In this document: positions 8,330 to 20,100 of the stretch, in pieces
Numbering within the stretch: position 1 is the first letter of the stretch
How the letters are laid out: each line of letters opens with the position of its first letter
NCBI GenBank assembly: GCA_016788905.1
Contig: JAEURZ010000012.1
Location: 1-64,000, forward strand
DNA: 64,000 nt
DNA from: Elusimicrobiota bacterium
GTDB taxonomy: Bacteria > Elusimicrobiota > Elusimicrobia > FEN-1173
Reading direction: 5' to 3'
Made by a program: the position numbers and the translations under genes
Notes under the pieces: model-generated
What the model was told of the DNA's origin: nothing
What the model saw: the letters and a program-made list of their open reading frames with translations, nothing else
Databases searched by the model: none

Positions 8330-9808
8330 TCACGGGAACGTGCCCCACCCCCGCACAACCCCGATCAAATACCCCATGGTCCTAAGGGGATTGTCCGGGT
8401 TTTTAACCCGCACAATCTCCAGGGCCTCATCCACGCGCGTCCACCCGTATCGGGTCCCCAGCTTCAAAAGCTCTTCGATCCCACGGATGTCCTTATCCTC
8501 ATACACCACCGCCGCGGCATTCCGAGCCCGGTCCACCGCTTCCCCCCCATAAGTGGCTTCCAGAGCGAGAAACTTTTGATCCAACACCAGCGGATCATAA
8601 AGCGCGTTAGGAGTATACAAGGTAGGTTTCCGGGGAGAAGTCCCATCAAAAGCGTAGGGAGCGTATTCCACTTCCAACAAATTCCATCGCCGGAGATCCG
8701 TCACCCCCTGCCCCCAAAAAGGAGCGCGCCCCCCGTAGCGCCGCGCCAAGGTGGATTGGGCCACCGACCACCGGGGCCGCAGGGTCGACACAGCCGCCTC
8801 ATACCGACTCACAAGGAAAAAACATTTCCCAGCAAAAGAGAGCCGCCGATCCCACCCCAAGGACCAATATCCCCCCGGCACCCGCACGGAACGATCCCCC
8901 TCCATCAAAGGAAGAACCTCAATCATCGGATCCTCACCATAATGGGGCGCAAACCGAATCAGCTCGTATTTCTTCTGAAGCTTCCGCAAAATCCGATTAA
9001 TTTGCCGACGATACCCGAACCGGTCCATGTGCCCAATCCCCAAGGCCTGGGCCATTTCTTCATAGTTGAGACGAAAAGAAGTCGAAGACTGCTGAAGGAT
9101 AAAAAGATAAGCATCAAACGCCCGTTCGTCAGGAGTAGAAATCATCCGCCCCAACAAATCCGAATCTTCTAGAAATTTCCCCGGCACGTCCACCCCACCC
9201 TCAAATTCCCCCCACAGGGGCTCCTCCCGAGGGATCTCAGCGAAAGAGTCCAGCACCGCCCGCGCCACAGTCGTGGATCGGATCAACACATTGGCCTCGA
9301 GATTCTTCGTCAACGCCGAGTAAGACCAGTTGGAAGACCCCAAAATCACGGTCTCCTCATCAATCACCACAACTTTAGAATGGGTGTAGGTGGAAGCTCG
9401 GTCGAAAGAAACAGGAATTCCCAAGGCTTTCAGGTAGGTATAGGCCGCGGTATTTTTCCCCTCAAAGGGGTTAAAGGGTTCCCCCTCCACGAAGTTGAAG
9501 TTCTGATCCAAAAGAACCTCAACCTTCACCCCAGCCCCATGGGCCCGCGCAAGCGACTCCGCCAATTCAAACACCGGCGAATCCGATTCCTCTGGCCGAA
9601 ACGAAAAAAGGTAAAGACAAACAGAAACCGAAGACCGCGCCCGAGCCATCTCCCGCTGAACCACCGAAAAATAATCTCCCCCCGCAACATACTTCACCGA
9701 CTCCGAGGCCGTCCCCCCCACGCCACAAAAAAACAAACCCAATAATAAAATCCAACCGCGCCCCCGAAGACCCACCGAAATCGCTCGGTTACAGAGGAAC
9801 AACGTCAT
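8330..9808 (-). CDS. Secreted phospholipase D-like protein with one HKD motif
   Basis: The N-terminus (residues about 15-36) is a signal peptide or membrane anchor. Residues about 40-190 form a PLD-like domain; the motif HSKVVVIDEETVILGSSN fits H-x-K-x4-D-x6-G exactly. A single HKD motif per chain is typical of Nuc-type nucleases, which dimerise to build the active site, so nuclease or phosphodiesterase activity is possible. The part after residue 245 (LNYEEMAQALGIGHMDRFGYRRQINRIL split over helices) looks like a winged helix; the C-terminal 200 residues are not recognised. The start codon overlaps the end of the upstream ATPase gene by 20 nt. Confidence 0.8.
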   Translation of the reverse strand: MTLFLCNRAISVGLRGRGWILLLGLFFCGVGGTASESVKYVAGGDYFSVVQREMARARSSVSVCLYLFSFRPEESDSPVFELAESLARAHGAGVKVEVLLDQNFNFVEGEPFNPFEGKNTAAYTYLKALGIPVSFDRASTYTHSKVVVIDEETVILGSSNWSYSALTKNLEANVLIRSTTVARAVLDSFAEIPREEPLWGEFEGGVDVPGKFLEDSDLLGRMISTPDERAFDAYLFILQQSSTSFRLNYEEMAQALGIGHMDRFGYRRQINRILRKLQKKYELIRFAPHYGEDPMIEVLPLMEGDRSVRVPGGYWSLGWDRRLSFAGKCFFLVSRYEAAVSTLRPRWSVAQSTLARRYGGRAPFWGQGVTDLRRWNLLEVEYAPYAFDGTSPRKPTLYTPNALYDPLVLDQKFLALEATYGGEAVDRARNAAAVVYEDKDIRGIEELLKLGTRYGWTRVDEALEIVRVKNPDNPLRTMGYLIGVVRGWGTFP

Positions 9809-10958
9809 CCAGAGATTTAGAGGGAAGAAGTTTCTTCAGAAAATCGGTCACCGGAAGACATGGAATTCCCTGAACAATGAGGTGTTCCGTTCCCCGATAA
9901 AGGAGAAAGGTTTTCGCTTCGGGATAGTCTTCTTTGAACGATTTGAGCGATCGGAGATCCTGGGAACGAACCCGGGAAGAATTTTTTACTTCGATCGCCC
10001 ACAGTCCCTGAGGGGAGTAAATGACAAAATCAACCTCCACCCCAGCCTGGGTCCGCCAATAAAAAAACGATTGATCGTTCGCGCCGTAAGCCTTCCAAGC
10101 CCTTAAATGTTGAAAAACAAGCCCCTCTAACGCCGCGCCCACCACATCGCCCCCTAAATCCAGTGGCCCTGCGGGACGCAAAGAACGAAAGACCCCGGAA
10201 TCGACAAAATAGAATTTGGGGTGATCCGACATCTTTCGACGGGCCCGCTTCGTAAACACCGGGAGCCGCACGCTCAAGAGCAAATCTTCCAAAAGGTCCA
10301 CATAACCCATAACCGTTTTCCGTTCCACTTCACATTCTCGGGCAACATTGCTGACATTCAGGACTGAAGCGTGGGAAAAACTGATGGCTTCCAAAAAACG
10401 GTGAAAATTCCCCAGATTCCGAACCAATCCCTCGGCCTGAACTTCTTCGCGGACATAGGTCCCGATGTAGGACTTGAGGGATTCCGATGGGTTTGCCGCC
10501 ATCCATATGACTGGGAGCAATCCCTGCTCCAAAGCCCTATCCAAATTAAACGCTTCCCCCAGTTCAACCGCCAGGAACGGGTGCATCGTCCGCGTGATGG
10601 CGCGGCCCGCCAACAAATCCGACCCTGCACGTTTAAGTTGCCGGGCACTGGACCCGGTTAGAACAAACTGCCACCCCCGTTTAACTTCCTGTTCCAACAA
10701 ATCGTGAACCACGGACAAAAGAGCGGGGATTTTTTGAATCTCATCAATCACGATCGTCGCCCCCATGGGTTGGGGAATAACGATCTCCTTAAGCCCTTCC
10801 GGTCGAGAAGAAAGCCGCCGCAACATGTCCATCTCTAACAAATTGACCCAACACGCCTTGGAATAAACCTTTCTCGCCCAAGTGGTCTTTCCGGACCCTC
10901 GAGGCCCAAAAAGAAAAAAGCTCTGAGAAGGCGGTGAAAACAGCCTGTCTAATTCCAT
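9789..10958 (-). CDS. AAA_14/DUF4143 ATPase
   Basis: A 389-residue member of a common family: Walker A GPRGSGKTT (residues about 19-27), Walker B ATIVIDEIQKIP, sensor-like FVLTGSSARQLKR, then a DUF4143 C-terminal part with FYFVDSGVFRSL and a PD-(D/E)XK-like stretch GVEVDFVIYSPQGLWAIEVKNS. These proteins often travel between genomes and have been discussed as solitary addiction-like or nucleic-acid-linked ATPases; their role is not established. It overlaps the downstream PLD-like gene by 20 nt. Confidence 0.85.
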   Translation of the reverse strand: MELDRLFSPPSQSFFLFGPRGSGKTTWARKVYSKACWVNLLEMDMLRRLSSRPEGLKEIVIPQPMGATIVIDEIQKIPALLSVVHDLLEQEVKRGWQFVLTGSSARQLKRAGSDLLAGRAITRTMHPFLAVELGEAFNLDRALEQGLLPVIWMAANPSESLKSYIGTYVREEVQAEGLVRNLGNFHRFLEAISFSHASVLNVSNVARECEVERKTVMGYVDLLEDLLLSVRLPVFTKRARRKMSDHPKFYFVDSGVFRSLRPAGPLDLGGDVVGAALEGLVFQHLRAWKAYGANDQSFFYWRTQAGVEVDFVIYSPQGLWAIEVKNSSRVRSQDLRSLKSFKEDYPEAKTFLLYRGTEHLIVQGIPCLPVTDFLKKLLPSKSLDDVVPL

Positions 10959-11119
10959 TTATGCCCCATAAAAGGAAGTATATTACACAAAAATAGAAAA
11001 TTCAAGGTTCATTCCGCTGTATTTCGGAGCCGACGAACATAGAAGAAATTAATGACAGAAACTTGAGAGTGAGTGGAAAGGGAAGATTTCGGAAAGAAAG
11101 AAAACCAACCGAAATAGCT

Positions 11120-14100
11120 TTACGCCGCTCTTTTCACAGCCCTTTGTGCCTTTAAGGATTCCGTAAACGAGGCGCTCACTTGGCACATGAGTCCACCGCT
11201 CAAAGCAAGGATCAATGAAACAATTCGCTCGTCCATCCCCGTGTAATCCCAAGAGACCCCTGGAATATCCAAAGCAAAAATACTGACGGCCCCATCAAAA
11301 CCCAATTTTTCAATTTCAGTTTTAGCCGAAACAATGTTCTGATCGGAACCCTGTGCCTTTTCCCCCGAAATAACTCCAAAGGATAATGGGCGTCGTTTCA
11401 AATGTTCCAAATTCCCTCTAACTTTTTTTGACAAGAGGGCTTCCAAATTGGCCATGACATCTTCCTGCCGATAACTTTCCCCCTGGGGATCGATAACAGC
11501 AAACCCAATCTTTTTTCCAGATTTAATCCAATCTTCAGCCCGTTCATCCTCCTGACCCAATCGACGTTCCAGTTGGTCAATAAAGTCCAATTGTGTCAAA
11601 TCTTCCGGAGTCAGTTCTCCCCGTTTCCCTTGGGCCATGGCCGGAGAAAGATGAATCAGCATGTCTTCGTTTTTACCAAACGCTTCGGAGAGCGCCGAAT
11701 GACGATCCCGTAAGCCCCACGCCTGAGAGCGAACCCGATTGAACGCCTCTAATCCCTGTTGAACAGGAGAAGCATCCAAATCAAAGGATTCTTGGTCCAC
11801 CGATAGAGTGGCCAGAAACAAGGCAAAATCCCACCCTTGATAAAGACGCCTCACCCGAGAAACCTCTTCCTCGTCGTGCCCCAACCGACGATCCCCCTCA
11901 AAAAGACTTCCCCCCATCGCCATGAGGAGCCCAATCGCTTCTCCTGAAATCGGGGTTCCCCTCTGGGTCCCCTGTAAGATTCGATTGGCAAAAACAGCCC
12001 GCGCTCTTTCTAAAGAGACCTTATTCGACTGCAACAGATGGGAAAGAGCCATGACGAGGGGACCAGGTTGGAAGGCCTCGGGAGAATTGTGGCTATCCGT
12101 CACCACTTTCTCCAACGCGGGTCCAACTTTTCCATTGGTTTGTTTGGCGCCTTCCAATAACCCTGCCGTAAGGTTGGACAAACGATTTTTTCTCTCTTTT
12201 AGGGAACGTTGAACTCCCTCAACCTCATCTGGCAAAAGGATAAGATCCATGAGCGCCGGTCCCGGAGTCAATGGAAATAAATCAGCCAAAGCCGATTCCG
12301 TGGCGGCACGAACGGGATCGTGACGCGGGACGACTCGTAAGGGCAAAGAGAGACCCGTAACTCCATCGTATATGGCCCTTTGAATTCGCCTGATTTCACT
12401 CGCAGAGATCCCCTGCTCAAACAACGCGCGAACACCCGCCTCACCCAGCCCTTCGCGTACCATCCGCTCCTGAGACACGCCGGACTCAAAGGCAAGCCCC
12501 GCAAGAAGGACCGAATACAACATGGTATGACGATATCCAGCAAATTGCACAGCGGCCTTGTCTTTATTTCGCATGGTAACCGTAGAATCCATGGCAGTCC
12601 AAAGTTGGGCCTTCTGCAAACGAATCAAAACACCAAAAACCCCACCCGATTTTGAGCGAGAAACGAGGATTCCACTTGTCCGCAGATTCCCTTTTCGGGG
12701 CGCTTCGTTTAAACCAAAAAGGACTCGGACATTTTCTTCTGTTAGCCGGGCATCGCCAATTTCCTTCAAAACAGTGGAAAGAATTTCTTGAAAGGGATTG
12801 ACAGGTTCCACCGCTTTCAAAGCCGCCAAATAAACTCTTCTTATAACTGAGAGAAGGTAAGGCTCAGGCATTTCCAATAAAGATTCTTCTTCCGACCGAA
12901 CGGCCTTTCCCTCGACACGAAGCGGATACCCTTCAACTCTTTTCGTTGTTTGAGTTTCTTGAGCCTCTGTCATTTTCAAGAGAGAACTGAACAAATCATG
13001 GGAACCGAACAATCCGGTGGCACTCTTGGTCCAATCCCCATAGGCACTAACAACAACCAACCCATGTAAAGCCCTTTCAATTTCAGCTTGAATTAGTTTG
13101 ACTTCCTCTGGCCTTTTCTCAGGTTCATCCACTGTAATTTTAAATTGCCGAACAACTTTTTTCCCCATTTCAGAAATAACATTCAATCCTTCATTGATGG
13201 GTTTAGGATTCTGAACCACCTTGGGTCCTTTTCCCAATTCACCGGAATTCCCATATCTTTCTAATCGGGCATGTAAATCCACTAAGACGAAGGCGGCCTC
13301 CATAAGAAATCGAATTCGCTGTGTAGCAAGGAAGAGGGCATTACGGTTTTCATCCTCCCTTGATTGAACATAGTTTCCAAGCAGGAACAACTTATTTCGA
13401 ACAACGTCCAAATCATTAACGCTGAGTCCCTGGGACAACAGATCCCGAACAAATTCTTGCCCCATACGATAGGCGTCCTCTTTGTTCGATGCCTCATTGT
13501 TTAATCGGTCCGCCAGTTGTCGAATCCGACCATTAATTTGGGCATCGCTCATCATCCGTGTTGAAGCGCGCCTCACGGACCGTCGCCCAAAAACACCAAG
13601 CCCCCCAAGAACACCACCCATCATAAAGGCTAAACCCAGCGGGTCACCGACACCCCAACCCAGTGGATCAACGGTCGACACCACGGCCATGGCCTCCGCA
13701 GGGATGAACAACAAAGAGAGTCCAAGAAGAAAAACAGCACTGACGACAGCTAAAGGATCTCGGAAATTCCTCTCCCCGCCACGAGGGGCAACTTGTCCAA
13801 CAGAAGGAGTTTGCCCACCCCCACCCAGAACTTCCAAATCGACAATAGCAATCCCTTTAAATTCTCGTGACGGCAAGGGTATTGCGATATCCCAATCAAC
13901 CAAACGATCATGCGCAATGGTTAATAGACGATTCAGCCGGTCAACTTCGTCCCATTGTTCTGATTTATTACGGTTTCTTAATGTAAACATATCGAAAATT
14001 GACTGAACAAATTTAAGATTTTGATTGCTCCGGGAATCTCGCCCCCCCATCCAATACGCCGCACTTCCCACGTTGTTCCGTATTCTCTTAATGTCTTTCT

Positions 14101-17100
14101 TTTTCTCCACCAAAACATGAACCCAAGATTTTCCAGACGTGCGCGAATCCTTAATCGACCCAGTCAAATCACGCAGTTCCCCCACCAACCGCAACGTATC
14201 GGCCCACTGCTGAAGAGCCATCGCCTGCTGAAGAACCGGATCCGTGGAATTTTGATTTTCGTAACGCTTTAACCACAAGGCAACATAAAACGAGAAATTC
14301 TTAAGCCCATTGGAATCAAGGGGCTTCCCAAGACGTTTTTTAATTCCAGCCATTAACTCGGCCCCATCCACACGGGGTTTTCCGACATGGGAGAATAAGA
14401 AATCTGCTGCCGGATTTCGGGTGGGCTGGAAAACTCGAGAACCCGGCAATCGTGAAATCTTATTTTGAGACCGAGTTGTTTTTCGCCGTTTATTAACGAT
14501 GGGAGGAAGATCCTCTTCTACATTTTCCCCATAGAATATTTCCATTAAAGAATCCCAAGGTTTCGTTATACCCATAAGAACACCCAAACCAAGAAAGCTG
14601 GAACTCAGAGGAGACAACGACAAGCCCCCCGCCTGAGACCAAACCAGCCCCACCATTTCAGGGGAAGGGACAGTCCAAATCGCGCTGGCAAAGATCATTC
14701 CCAATCCGAGGAGTGCGACAAGGGAAATTGCACCACCAATGACACGCCTCAAATTGTCCGTGCGTAATTTCTCCATGTAATCACGATACGCTTTTTCATT
14801 TTTCGATTCCCTATCAATCCGATCAATAAGTTTCTGACATTCCGCAGTCAATTGCTCTGGCGTCGTCGACTCTTCTTCAAGAAGTTTTTTTATTCGCTTA
14901 ATCGCTTCTTTATCCTGTCCGACACGTCTCATATAGTATTTAACTTCAGGGATTCGGGAAGGGGCCACACTCAAACGAATCGGGTAGGACTCATTTAAAA
15001 TGTGTGCGATGGGCCAAAACACCCGGGACGTGGCCAGAGCACCGCACAATGTCACATCCATCGTTGACCGGGAATTCTTCAACGCCTTCAGAACTTTACT
15101 CATATGTGAAATAACGATGGGCTGGTTGGTGGAAAGCAATCCTCCCAGGGACTCCGCATTTCTTGTTTTCCCAAATATGAACTTTGTTAAATCCGTTGTT
15201 CCAAAATTCAAAAAGGCCGCTTTTTTTAGGAAACCAGGGTTGGTCGAAGCAGAGATCGCCCCGGCCGGGGTCTCAATCATATACCCCACAGGAGGGATAT
15301 CCCATGAGGAACGTTCCCCCACAGGGAGAGACTTCACCGCTTCTTGAATCAGTTTGTCAATATCCCTCGCTTCCTCGGGTGTCGACACAAGGGGGAAAAA
15401 CATCCGAATATTCTTCCGTGTTTGATAAACCCGAATAATGGCACGAATTTCTTGAAGGGCAACTTTTCGCCCATCATGATCATAAAGCAAATAATCAATT
15501 CCCGTTTGCCCCCCATCCCGTTGTTTCACCCCCGCCAACGGCTTGTCGTCTTTCCCTTGATTGTCAACGACACGAATATCAATTGTTTTTCCTTCCATCG
15601 CCCCCACCGCTTTTTCAAACTCCTCCACCAAATAGTTTTCAAAATGGGGGTTCGGTTTCCCCTCCTCATCTAAGGGTCTAAACTCTTCGTTATCAAACAA
15701 AAATTCCGTACGAATCAACCCCACACCCGCGCCCCCTAAAGAAATCACATCTTTAACCTGATGGGGATCGTCAGGGCTGGCCAAAATCGGGACAGACACC
15801 GCTTCATGACGCTCTTCAAAATAAACCCGCTCTTTGGCCATGAGTTCGTGATGAAATCGTTCCAATTCACTAATTCTCTGGATCGAAGGATTAATTTCAA
15901 CCTGCCCACTGGCTCCGTTCACAGCGATCACGACACCGGAAGGAATAACCTCCGCGAGGGAACGATCCCCCACCTTATCGGACTGGAAACCCGTAACGCA
16001 GGGGATACCGTAAGAAATGGCCACAATAGAAACATGGGACCCGATGTTCCCTTTCCGTGAAACGATTCCAACGATTCGAACGCCTCGGGAGATTAATTTG
16101 ATTAAATCCAAAGGCGTTGGAATTTCTTCAGCAATTAAGACAACCTTGTCTGCTTCCGTATCGTAAGGCGATGACGAAAGCCCATCGATCAGATCCGAGA
16201 CAATATCTCCAACACGGAGACCTTGGAGATGAAAGGTGTCCTGGACAAAAAGAAGCGCGGATTCAACGCTCCACCCCTCACGGATTCGATCAACAACTTG
16301 AATATTGAAATTCTTTAAAGTGTCCCCATCCATTGTATGTGGGCTAAATGATTTTTTTCCCCACGCCTCATTAAAGCGACTGACTTCCGTTTCAATTTCA
16401 CCCGAAGGCACCCGCTCATGTGTTTCAGCCATAACGGACAAAATCAATGTTTTTTCTTGATTCCACATTTCTTTCAACTTCTCTTCCATATCCGGCTCAA
16501 TCTCGATCCCTTTAAGTTTCAGTCTTAATGCGCCGAATGCCGACTGCTTACGGCTTTTAATGAGATCTCCAATTTCATTCTCGAGATCCTTGAGGACCAT
16601 TTCATCCACCCCAGCTAATTCAAGTAACTGTTGATGCTGTTCAATTTGCTCCGCGTTAGCACCCTCGGGAAGAGGCGTGTTTTTAAGTCGTTCCACACGT
16701 TCTTGCACCCGCCCAATGGCACGGAGCAACAATTCCCTTTCACGTTTAATAGCCCTTTCAAGATCTTGGTCACTCAAACCAAGGTGTTCCAAAGAATGGG
16801 TCTCCGCCATATGGTTCAACAAATCTTTCTTAAACGATTGGATTTCGGCCTTCAAATGGCTGTCTGCCGTTCCACCCAAACCATCGAGGACATCCACAAT
16901 AGCGGCTTGGGCGTTCACTTTTGATTTTTCAATCTTGTCCAATCCCAGAGCCAAGGTCTTCAAATCTTTTATCGTTTCATACCCCGACACCACTGAATAA
17001 GCCTCTCTGAGTCGCGCTTTTTCTTTCCCGACTTTATTAGCAATAAGTGCTTCCGAATCCCCCGGATTCTGAAGGGAGTAACTCACATAGCGCACAACCT

Positions 17101-20100
17101 CCCCATCCGACACCAATGATTTAAAATGGGTTGCCAGACCGAATTCAATGACTTTGACACCGTTCGTCCCCCCCAAACCAACAAAATATTTGGACCTGTC
17201 CCTGCCGATTTTTTTAATCCCAAGCCCCATCAAAACCAATCCAAGGCCCCCTCCCGCCAAAGCCCCCCCTTCTTGCAAAATCCCTATGCCTGTCCCAAAG
17301 CCAGACAAACTCTCCGCCCCCAGCGCGTCGATTGGAAATCCCAAGAGCACAGCCATAAGGGCGAGCCCCAATACCCATCGCTTCCCATGGATGAGGTTAC
17401 CCCATGCAGACCAAAAAGTCTTCCAAACACTTTCCAGAGGATTTTTCTTCCTTTTCACGCTCTTCGTTATTTCCTCATCTCCGAATACTTTTGAAACCCC
17501 ATTTTTGTGAATAGTCATCCACACCAAAACACTGGCCACCACCATAAAAACAATTCCAAAACCAAGTAAAGGGTCGAGAACCACTGGAACGACATTTCCA
17601 TACATCCCACCCAAAAGAAACGCCGCTGAATACAAATTACTTGGGGATTCCGGCGACTTGAGAACACCAATTCCTTTCCCCTCAGCCAGCGGATCTGCCA
17701 CTCCATTCACGATTTCGGTTGATTCGATTGATAAATCTCCTTGAACAGCATCCAATTCCTTTCGGACCAGAGAGGAATGCTCGTTCCCTTCAGCATCCAT
17801 ATCCATGAGACGTTCATAGGCTGTTTCCGTAAGGTCAACAATGAATTGAATTGAAGGGCCGGAATCTTCTGTCGAAACAGAAAGGGAATTAATATTCCCT
17901 CCCAAAGAAGCCAGCCAGCGCGATAACGCCGCGGTGAGAGAGGTTAAATCCAAAGATTCAGTGGGTCTTCCTTCGGGAAATTCCACTTCTAATTTAACCT
18001 GAAGGTCCCGTTTAGAGACATGCCCTCCTCTCAAGGGGATTTGTTTAAGTGCCGAATTAATCGAGTCCAAATTTTCACGATTCCCAGCGACAAAAACTGC
18101 GATTTTGCGACCTCGTGAAGAAGATGCCCTTACTAATTTCCCACCATTATCAACAATAATTTTCATCACTCGATTAAAAAGACCAGGGCGATCCTTTGAA
18201 TCAATAAAAAATTTAGATCCTTGGTTTTTATCCTGGGAAGTCACAATTGACCCTTCGTACATCTGATATTGAAATTGCGATTTCTGCTCTTGATTAAAAA
18301 CTCCAATCGTAACCAACAAATCCAAAAGGTCTCCAATTTCGTACGCAACAAAGTTCCGCCCCCCCGTTGAAACAACAAGGCTCTCCACGAAAGAAGTAAT
18401 TATCTCACGCGCTTTAATAAGTTCAGGAGGCTCATACCCTCTGTGTTTTTCAGGGGCAGGGTCGGAAGAAAATCGGCCAAAAACGGGGATAATAATTTTG
18501 GGATCCCCTACAACCAACGTTTTAAATTCATCCAATGATAAGTTGAGATGGTTCGCATAGGATTCCAATTCAGCATTTATTCCATCGGAGATTTGTGACA
18601 CATAATCTTTTTGTTTCAACATTGGTTGGTTCCACATATGTAATAGAAATAGAGGATTTAAGATTCCAGGACTCTCTCTACTTACTAAACGAGATAAAGA
18701 ATTGGTCAACCATTGAAAGGCCAAATCAAATTTTTCTTTATGCTTTCTCCTTTCTTCTGGGGAAGTCAGGTCATGCGCCGTCTTTTTTTCGGAACTTCGC
18801 AAACGAAGGATGGCGCGACTCGCTTCAGGGAGAGCAATGGGGGTTTTCCACTCAATGGTTGCTCCCAGGGGAATAGGATTCTCTAGTGAAGCGCTTAATA
18901 AATTCCCGTTGCCCCCAACGAATGGCGTGCTCGCGAAACATTCATTATTCTCCCATTTGATCAATCCACTCATCGCGGCCAAATCAATAAAGGTGGCCGC
19001 CTTCTCACCGCGATTAGGAAGACTCACATATTTGACAGCTGAACCGGTTTTTACCTGAACCACATTTTCCTGGTCCCATTCCTGGGCCAACATCGAAATA
19101 TTTTCCCGCCAATTTTCTTGCAAAACATAGGAATTTGGCGTCAAAACAATTTCCTTTCCATCCGAAAAGATATTTCGGAAGAAATCCGATGCCTTATAAA
19201 TCCAGTAGGGTTTCGTTTTGTTTCCGCCTACCCCAGCCATTCGTTCCAACAAACGGTAGCGGCGATGGGAAAAGAACTGCAACTCTAACGGAACCTCAAT
19301 CTCCTCAGACCCCTCGTTTATCCTGATCAACACCGTCACATAGGTCGCTCCACCCATCACACGGTCACGAACATCGTAATCTTCTATGTTGGTCGTTTTC
19401 AATTCGGAATTAATTTTCTCAACAACCTCGGCGACATCAGCGCCCCACTCCCTTAGTCCTTTGGAATTGGGGAGAACAATTTTAGCCGTAAATAGATCTT
19501 GTACATGATCGAGAGAATAGTCTCGACCCTTCCGTTTTTCTCGCATCAGTTTACTCATTAACGAAAAGATATCTTTAGCGCGAACAGTGACAAAAGCCTC
19601 TGGTTTTGAAAGCGTAAAACCATCAAAACGAGGAAGGACCTCATAATCTTTCCCAAGAACCGTTTTGAGTTTCCCTAAGATCTTTTCCGCAATCTTATTT
19701 CTCCCCATTTCATCGGTTCCCATTCTTTTGTCATAACTCGCCTTCGTGAGGTAATAATCCTGGGGTCGCCATAATTCCATTCCCGCATCAGTTAAATCGA
19801 TGGCCATAGTCGACCATCCCAATCTCGCGGCCAATGTGCCAAACCCCGCCACACTTTTTAAGACAATGGTTTGTTCTTCTTCCGTCAGCTCAACAATCGT
19901 TTTGCTCCGCGCGTAGGCCTCCCTCTTCTCCCGCAACATTCCTTGAACCACACTTCTGGAAAAGTAAAAAACATACTCCATAAGATCAGCGTCACCCGGA
20001 TAAGATCGTTCGTCCGCCCCTTTTCGTTTCTTTCGATCCTCCTTCCTTCTCGAACGATTATCCCTTGCATTGGACACAGGTCGTAATTCTTGCACGACAG